A DNA stretch of 27,005 nt from assembly GCA_023409795.1 (NCBI GenBank), contig JAEYQX010000140.1:1-27005 (forward strand). The letters are read 5' to 3'. Source of the DNA: Pseudomonadota bacterium (GTDB lineage Bacteria > Pseudomonadota > Alphaproteobacteria > Caulobacterales > Caulobacteraceae). The notes under the pieces are model-generated. The model made no database searches. It was not told where the DNA came from and saw nothing but the letters and a program-made list of their open reading frames with translations. Made by a program: the position numbers and the translations under genes. This document shows positions 22,552-27,005 of the stretch, piece by piece. Each line of letters starts with the position of its first letter. Within the stretch, counting starts at the first letter, position 1.

Positions 22552-23610
22552 TCAGGGACGCGCGCGCCGCTCCAGCTGGGGCTCTACGGGCCCTGCCCCC
22601 GACGGCAGGGCGGCATCGGGGGCGCGAAGCCAGGCCTCGACATCGGCAAACACGACCTCGGCCGCCAGGTCGCGGTTCAGGATATGCCAGCCTTGCGGAT
22701 ACCAGGCCGTGCGCAGGCTGGGTGCCTCGCCCGCCCGCTCCAGCGCCCGCGCCACCGCCGCTCGCGGCACGATCATGTCATGGGCCCCATACATCAGCAG
22801 GGTCGGCACCCTCACCTGCCCCAGCCGCCCGGACGCGGTCTCCATCAGGCTGACCAGGCCATAGAGGCTGTCGAACCGGGTGCCCAGGATCACCTGCGGG
22901 TCATGGCCCATGCGAACCAACTCGGCCTGGTTGTCCGAGGCGCGGATGCGACGGACGGCAAAGCTGGGCGGGCGCACGGCCTTGTCGCCCATCAGGCGCG
23001 CGGCCGTCCACAGGGCGGCCCGGTTGAACGGCGACTGGCTGGCCCAGCCCCAGACAGCCGGGGCCAGAAGCACCACGCGGTCAGCGGCCGGGGGCCGGTC
23101 CGTGCCAAAGGCGGCGATGGCCGTGGCACCGCCCATGCTCTCGCCCGCCACGGCGATCAGGGCATTGGGCCGCTGCGCCCGCACCAGGGCCACCACCGTC
23201 CGCAGGTCCTCGCTGGTCAGGCTTTCGGGCGCGAACTCGCCGCGATGGGGCGCGTCGCCAAAGCCGCGCTGGTCATAGGCCCAGGTCTCGATGCCCCGCT
23301 CGGCCCACCAGGGCCCGGCCAGGCGGAACGAGGCCCGGTGGTCGTTGAAGCCATGCAGGGCAATGATCACGGCCCAGGGCTCCTGGTCCTGCGGCGTCCA
23401 TTTCAGATAGGGCAGTTGCGCCCCGTCCTGGACGACAAAGGTCCCGCGCCCCAGGCTGCCTGGCTCGATGCGCGGTCCGGCAAAGTTGGCTGGCGGCGTC
23501 AGCGGGGCCTGCAGGTGCGGCGTCGCACAGGCTGCGGTCAACAAACCCAGGTGCGCGGCCATGGCCAGCCCGGCCCAGCGCCTCCGCCCCCTATGCTTCC
23601 ATCGCGTCAT
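22552..23610 (-). CDS. alpha/beta hydrolase lipoprotein (lysophospholipase-like)
   Basis: This 352-residue hydrolase of the serine aminopeptidase/monoglyceride-lipase type has its nucleophile in GESMGG, acid in GAHDMIVP and His in GWHILN. The oxyanion region is ALHGFNDHRASF. The N-terminus (basic RWKHRGRRR, a hydrophobic stretch, then LTAAC) is a lipoprotein signal, so it should sit on the envelope; the substrate is unknown but could be a lipid ester. I start at the ATG at 23608-23610 because it begins the lipoprotein signal and overlaps the preceding stop (ATGA); the open frame upstream is a shadow of the neighbouring gene. A GCCTGC/GCAGGC hairpin without a T run lies just past the stop. Confidence 0.88.
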   Translation of the reverse strand: MTRWKHRGRRRWAGLAMAAHLGLLTAACATPHLQAPLTPPANFAGPRIEPGSLGRGTFVVQDGAQLPYLKWTPQDQEPWAVIIALHGFNDHRASFRLAGPWWAERGIETWAYDQRGFGDAPHRGEFAPESLTSEDLRTVVALVRAQRPNALIAVAGESMGGATAIAAFGTDRPPAADRVVLLAPAVWGWASQSPFNRAALWTAARLMGDKAVRPPSFAVRRIRASDNQAELVRMGHDPQVILGTRFDSLYGLVSLMETASGRLGQVRVPTLLMYGAHDMIVPRAAVARALERAGEAPSLRTAWYPQGWHILNRDLAAEVVFADVEAWLRAPDAALPSGAGPVEPQLERRARP

Positions 23611-24215
23611 GTCGCCAGAATCTCCGCCGTTCTTTGCCGAAGATAGGGCAGAACCTCGGCTTCGAACCAAGGGTTCCGCTTCAGCCAGGCCGTATTGCGC
23701 CATGATGGATGCGGCAGGGGCAGGATGTCAGGTGCATAGTCGCGCCAGGCCTGCACGGTCTGGGTCATGCTGGCCTTTGCCCGGCTCCCCAGGGCCCAGT
23801 CCTGGGCATAGCCGCCGACCAGCAGGGTCAGCTCGACCCTGGGCAGCTCGGCCAGCAGGCGGGGCCGCCACATCTCGGCACAGCGCGCCGGCGGCGGATA
23901 GTCGCCGCCCTTCGGGTTCGTCCCCGGAAAGCAGAAGGCCTGGGCCGCCACGCCCAGTCGCGGATTGTTATAGAAGGTCGCCTCGTCCACCCCCATCCAG
24001 TCGCGCAGGCGCACGCCGGACGGGTCGGTGAAAGGCAGGCCGCTTTCATGCACCCTTCGTCCGGGGGCCTGGCCACAGATCAGCAGACGGGTGTCCGCCG
24101 ACACCATGACCACGGGGCGCGGCACATGGGGCAGATAGGCCTGGCAGGCCCGGCAGGCACGAATGTCCGCCAGGACCCGGGCCAGGCCCTCGCTCCGGTC
24201 AGTCGAAGTCGTCAT
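23607..24215 (-). CDS. uracil-DNA glycosylase family protein
   Basis: This 202-residue protein has the UDG-like fold markers: GQAPGRRVHESGLPFTDPSG near residue 48 (the GxxPG loop of family 4/5-like enzymes) and LPHPSWRN near 168 (the HPS-R loop). A CRAC pair occurs at the N-terminus, but the full four-cysteine iron-sulfur pattern of family 4 is not clear. It may excise uracil from DNA, or belong to the widespread UDG-like group whose activity is untested. Its start overlaps the DUF3253 gene by 17 bases and its stop overlaps the hydrolase start (ATGA), so the three genes are probably one unit. Confidence 0.85.
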   Translation of the reverse strand: MTTSTDRSEGLARVLADIRACRACQAYLPHVPRPVVMVSADTRLLICGQAPGRRVHESGLPFTDPSGVRLRDWMGVDEATFYNNPRLGVAAQAFCFPGTNPKGGDYPPPARCAEMWRPRLLAELPRVELTLLVGGYAQDWALGSRAKASMTQTVQAWRDYAPDILPLPHPSWRNTAWLKRNPWFEAEVLPYLRQRTAEILAT

Positions 24216-24519
24216 CCGAGGCTTCGACCGGCGGCAGGGCCGCCAGGGCCGCAGCCGTCTCGGCCTCGGTCGGCAGGCGCAGGCGCGTCACGCCCTTGAA
24301 GGCGTCGGGGTCAACGGCCTTGCCCTTCTTGGTGATGGTCAGCTTGCCCTGGCGCATCAGGCCAAGCGCCGTCGCGCGGACCTTGGGCAGCATCCGCTGC
24401 CACTGCTCGGGTTGCAGGTGCTTGGCCACGTCAGACGGCTCAATGCTCTTGCCGCCGACATTCTTGGGGTCGGCCTTAGCCAAAAGTTCGAAAATGGCTG
24501 CTTCGATTGGATCGCTCAT
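24199..24519 (-). CDS. DUF3253 domain protein
   Basis: This 106-residue protein matches the DUF3253 pattern: IEAAIFELLAKA, then SIEPSDVAKHLQPEQWQRMLPKVRATALGLMRQGKLTITKKGKAVDP. This reads as a small winged-helix fold that may bind nucleic acid. Function is unknown. I start at the ATG at 24517-24519 (MSDPIEAA), since family similarity begins there. A TATAT sequence lies only about six bases upstream of that ATG on this strand, so the transcript could be nearly leaderless. It is divergent from the thioesterase gene across 47 bases and overlaps the UDG gene by 17 bases. Confidence 0.85.
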   Translation of the reverse strand: MSDPIEAAIFELLAKADPKNVGGKSIEPSDVAKHLQPEQWQRMLPKVRATALGLMRQGKLTITKKGKAVDPDAFKGVTRLRLPTEAETAAALAALPPVEASDDDFD

Positions 24520-24566
24520 TGCGCCTATATGATGCACTGCGAGATCAGAAAGAAGGCGAAATCGGC

Positions 24567-25010
24567 ATGGTTGGACGAGTCACCATCACAGAAGGCGAGT
24601 TTGCCGGCTGGGAAACCTATGAGGTCACCAACACGACCTTCGATTCCACCGTGGGTCCCTTCTATCGCAAGATGGACCCGGACGGCTCGATGCGCTGCGC
24701 CTTCCGCGCCGAACAGAAGCACATGAACTTTGGCGGCCGGATGCATGGCGGCTGCCTGATGACCTTTGCCGACATCTCGCTGTTCCAGATCGCCTACCAG
24801 GAGATGGAAGGAGCCTCGGGCGTCACGGTCCAGCTGGATTCCACCTTTATCGACGGGGCCTATGTCGGCGAGCGGGTCGAGGCGACGGGCCAGGTCATCA
24901 AGGCGGGCAAGAGCCTGATCTTCGTGCGCGGCCAGATCACCACCGGCGAACGGGTGCTGATGACCTTCTCGGGCGTGATCCGCAAGTTTACGCCGCGCGC
25001 ACCCGCGTAA
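24567..25010 (+). CDS. PaaI-family hotdog-fold thioesterase
   Basis: This 147-residue protein has the hotdog thioesterase signature NFGGRMHGGCLMTFADISLF, where HGG and the following Asp sit in the active site. The C-terminal strands are typical (VTVQLDSTFIDGAYVGERVEATGQVIKAGKSLIFVRGQI). It should hydrolyse acyl-CoA esters in the cytoplasm; the chain preference is unknown. I start at the ATG at 24567 with AAGG about ten bases upstream; the frame runs back to 24507 but would overlap the divergent gene. Its last 23 bases overlap the end of the convergent YoaK-like gene. Confidence 0.9.
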   Translation: MVGRVTITEGEFAGWETYEVTNTTFDSTVGPFYRKMDPDGSMRCAFRAEQKHMNFGGRMHGGCLMTFADISLFQIAYQEMEGASGVTVQLDSTFIDGAYVGERVEATGQVIKAGKSLIFVRGQITTGERVLMTFSGVIRKFTPRAPA

Positions 25011-25623
25011 CCACCGACAGGAGGGCGGCGACGGCGGCCGGCAGCCACAGGGCGTGCAGGCCCAGGTAGCGATAGGCAAAGGCCCCCAGCACCGCCCCGG
25101 CGAACAGGCCGAACCACAGCTGCAGGTGCGGCAGGAAGCCCATCGGGTCCTCGCCGCGCACGGCCCGGGCCAGGCTGTGGCCCAGCTTGACCAGGGCCCC
25201 GGTCATATAGGTCAGCCCGACCCCGACCACGCCCTCGCGCAGGAAGACCGCGTTCTCAAGCCCCATGGCCAGGACCATCAGGCTGACGCTGATCCAGCCG
25301 TGGCCGGTCAGGGCCGCAGCCGCCGCTGCCGCGAGCAGGATGGCCTCGACCGCCAGGATACGACTGCGCGCCTTCTGCCCCTGGTCGCGACCCAGCAGGC
25401 CGCCCAGCATGGCCCCGACGACGAACACGACCAGGATCAGCCCCGCCGTGCCGACCGTCTTCCAGTCGCCGTGGGAAATCCCGACCGCCAGCCGGGTCGA
25501 GTTGCCGCTCATGAAGGAGACGAACAGGCCGCCGAGCTGCAGGAAGCCCAGGCTGTCGACATAGCCCGCCAGGGCGGACAGCAGGACCGCCAGGGTCCGT
25601 TCATGCCGCTCCAACCCCCTCAC
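24988..25623 (-). CDS. YoaK/DUF1275 family membrane protein
   Basis: This 211-residue inner-membrane protein has about six hydrophobic helices. The DUF1275 opening is visible (LSALAGYVDSLGFLQLGGLFVSFMSGNSTRLAVG), as is GLENAVFLREGVVGVGLTYMTGALVKLG. Transport has been proposed for the family but not shown. The start is the GTG at 25621-25623, six bases after the GST stop; a TTG three codons in is possible. It is probably co-transcribed with the GST gene. Confidence 0.9.
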   Translation of the reverse strand: MRGLERHERTLAVLLSALAGYVDSLGFLQLGGLFVSFMSGNSTRLAVGISHGDWKTVGTAGLILVVFVVGAMLGGLLGRDQGQKARSRILAVEAILLAAAAAAALTGHGWISVSLMVLAMGLENAVFLREGVVGVGLTYMTGALVKLGHSLARAVRGEDPMGFLPHLQLWFGLFAGAVLGAFAYRYLGLHALWLPAAVAALLSVVTRVRAA

Positions 25624-25629
25624 GGCGGA

Positions 25630-26244
25630 TCAGAGGCCAGCCTGCGCGGCCGGCCGTGCCAGGCAGGCGGCCAGCCAGCGGTTCAGATGTTCCAGCTCGG
25701 CGGGCGGACGATACTTGACCAGTCGCCCGAAATCTATGCCCACCGCCGCCACGATGTCGGCGATGGAGAAGCGTCCGGCCAGGTATTCATGGCTGGCCAG
25801 GTGACGGTCCAGAGCCTTCATGAACTTCTCGGCATTGACCTTGTTATAGGCCCCGACCTCGGGCTGGGGCGCTTCCAGCGCCGACAGCGCCGGATGGCTC
25901 ATGCGCACGAACATCATCATCGGATTGGCCAGATAGATCTCGGCCCGGCGGGTCCACATCTCGATGAGGGCCTGCTCGACCGCACTGGTGCCGAACAGGT
26001 TGGGCTCGGGATAGACGGTTTCCAGGTAGCGGGCGATGGCCAGGGTCTCGGTGATGCAGGTGCCGTCGTCCAGCTCCAGGCCCGGCAGGTGGCCAAAGGT
26101 GAAACGGTCGCGATAGTCGGGCTGGCGATGCTCGCCCGCCAGCAGGTTGACCTCGACCTGCTCGATGTCCTCGACGCCCTTTTCCGCCAGGACCCAGGCA
26201 ACGCGGCGTGGGTTGGGCGCAAACCGGGTGGTATAGAGCTTCAT
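25630..26244 (-). CDS. glutathione S-transferase family protein
   Basis: This 204-residue protein begins with a thioredoxin-like GST N-domain (MKLYTTRFAPNPRRVAWVLAEKG; the catalytic Ser/Cys position is Pro/Asn-rich here). The substrate-binding cis-Pro is in FGHLPGLELDDG, followed by ITETLAIARYLE. The helical C-domain contains FSIADIVAAVGIDF, the N-capping box motif. The role is likely cytoplasmic conjugation or detoxification; class and substrate are unknown. The ATG at 26242-26244 has GGAGG seven bases upstream, a strong site, and the longer upstream open frame overlaps the transporter gene and is rejected. It follows the nucleoside transporter gene by 32 bases. Confidence 0.92.
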   Translation of the reverse strand: MKLYTTRFAPNPRRVAWVLAEKGVEDIEQVEVNLLAGEHRQPDYRDRFTFGHLPGLELDDGTCITETLAIARYLETVYPEPNLFGTSAVEQALIEMWTRRAEIYLANPMMMFVRMSHPALSALEAPQPEVGAYNKVNAEKFMKALDRHLASHEYLAGRFSIADIVAAVGIDFGRLVKYRPPAELEHLNRWLAACLARPAAQAGL

Positions 26245-26276
26245 GACCGTCCCTCCGTTTTCTTTAGGAACGGACC

Positions 26277-27005
26277 TTAGAGGCCAAATATGCTTCCCGG
26301 CAAGGCACCGACCACGCAGGCGGTCATCAGGGTGGCCAGGAAGCCGCCCAGCAGGGCCTTCCACACCAGGCCCAGCACCTCGGTCCGGCGCTCGGGCAGC
26401 AGGACCGACAGGCCCGTCACCGTAATGCCCACCGAGCCGATATTGGCAAAGCCGCACAGGGCATAGGTCATCAGCATCCGCGTGCGCTCGCTCATCTCGC
26501 CGGCCGGAATCTTGCCCAGCTCGATGAAGGCCACGAACTCGGTCAGGGTCAGCTTGACGCCCAGCAGCCAGCCGGCCTGGGACGCCTCGGACCACTGCAC
26601 GCCGGTCAGCCAGGCCACGGGAGCGAACAGGACGCCCAGGATGCGCTCGACCGACAGGGGCTCGCCGCCGATCCACAGGCCGCCCAGCATGATGTTCACC
26701 AGGGCAACAAAGGCCACGAAGGTGATCAGCACCGCCGAGATGTTCAGCACGACCATCAGGCCATCCGACGTGCCCTTGACGATGGCATCGATGGAGGAGT
26801 CATATTTCAGCGCCGAGTTATAGTCGGCGTTCTCGCCCCCCTGCCCCGGCTTTTCGGGGATCATGATGCGGGCCAGCAGCACCGCCGCCGGGGCCGAGAC
26901 GATCGAGGCCACCAGCACGTGCCCCGCCGCATTGGTCAGGACCGGCGACAGGATGGGGGCATAGGCCACCATGGTCGAGCCCGCGACCGTGCCCCGGCCC
27001 ACCAC
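26277..27005 (-). CDS. concentrative nucleoside transporter (NupC/CNT family), 3' part only
   Basis: The 242 visible residues are the C-terminal portion of a CNT-family nucleoside:cation symporter; the 5' end lies beyond base 27005. Family motifs are present: TEFVAFIELGK and MTYALCGFANIGSVGITVTGLSVLLPERR, which line the nucleoside and ion sites, plus several membrane helices. It imports nucleosides driven by H+ or Na+. It runs toward the GST gene and is probably the first gene of a nupC-GST-YoaK unit. Confidence 0.92.
   Translation of the reverse strand: MVGRGTVAGSTMVAYAPILSPVLTNAAGHVLVASIVSAPAAVLLARIMIPEKPGQGGENADYNSALKYDSSIDAIVKGTSDGLMVVLNISAVLITFVAFVALVNIMLGGLWIGGEPLSVERILGVLFAPVAWLTGVQWSEASQAGWLLGVKLTLTEFVAFIELGKIPAGEMSERTRMLMTYALCGFANIGSVGITVTGLSVLLPERRTEVLGLVWKALLGGFLATLMTACVVGALPGSIFGL

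Noticed and set aside
26245..26676. N-terminal extension of the GST frame
   Set aside because: It lies wholly within the nucleoside transporter gene in another frame; the ATG at 26244 has a strong GGAGG site.

Overview
The window looks like a chromosomal stretch of a Caulobacterales alphaproteobacterium, most likely Brevundimonas or a close Caulobacteraceae relative. The basis is high GC, dense reuse of GTG/TTG starts, and a fliF-fliG-fliH(flbE)-fliN-flbD flagellar operon with a CtrA-type site in front. FlbD/FlbE and the CtrA box are Caulobacter-lineage hallmarks. Species assignment is inference. No phage, insertion sequence, CRISPR array, tRNA or rRNA was seen.

Layout. 1-1601: a cysteine-rich secreted protein of unknown function and a gamma-class carbonic anhydrase-like hexapeptide protein, both on the minus strand. 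1602-1916: a 315-base gene-free stretch rich in inverted repeats. It holds a candidate 6S-like structured RNA and a terminator just ahead of phoH (plus strand). 2741-7276 (minus): a CPA2 antiporter lacking its RCK domain, then the xseB-ispA-dxs isoprenoid/exonuclease cluster. 7367-11161: housekeeping and accessory genes (histidine phosphatase, GNAT, CoxE-like VWA protein, small secreted protein, CsbD, Nudix). 11203-14200 (minus): a three-gene two-component operon (CHASE3 kinase, single-domain receiver, REC-HisKA_2 kinase). 14244-22413 (minus): the flagellar operon. 22552-24519 (minus): a chain of overlapping genes (DUF3253, uracil-DNA glycosylase family, lipoprotein hydrolase). 24567-27005: thioesterase, YoaK-like membrane protein, GST and a nucleoside transporter cut by the window edge.

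How the genes work together. The flagellar genes encode the MS ring (FliF), rotor/switch (FliG, FliN), export-ATPase regulator (FliH/FlbE), sigma-54 activator (FlbD) and export gate (FlhA). They are packed with 1-4 base junctions, so they are probably one transcript driven from the CtrA-like promoter near 22464-22492. A palindrome at 22443-22455 may be the FlbD feedback site. Two oddities stand out. First, a class A beta-lactamase with a Tat-lipoprotein signal sits inside this operon, overlapping the flbD stop codon (TAATG). Second, flhA is split by a single in-frame amber codon (15060-15062) about 61% of the way through, with an ATG six bases after it; both halves otherwise look intact. The two-component operon starts only 43 bases after flhA and may share its transcript.

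I did not find a convincing undescribed multi-gene system. The best leads are the amber-split flhA, the beta-lactamase embedded in the flagellar operon, and the structured RNA ahead of phoH.
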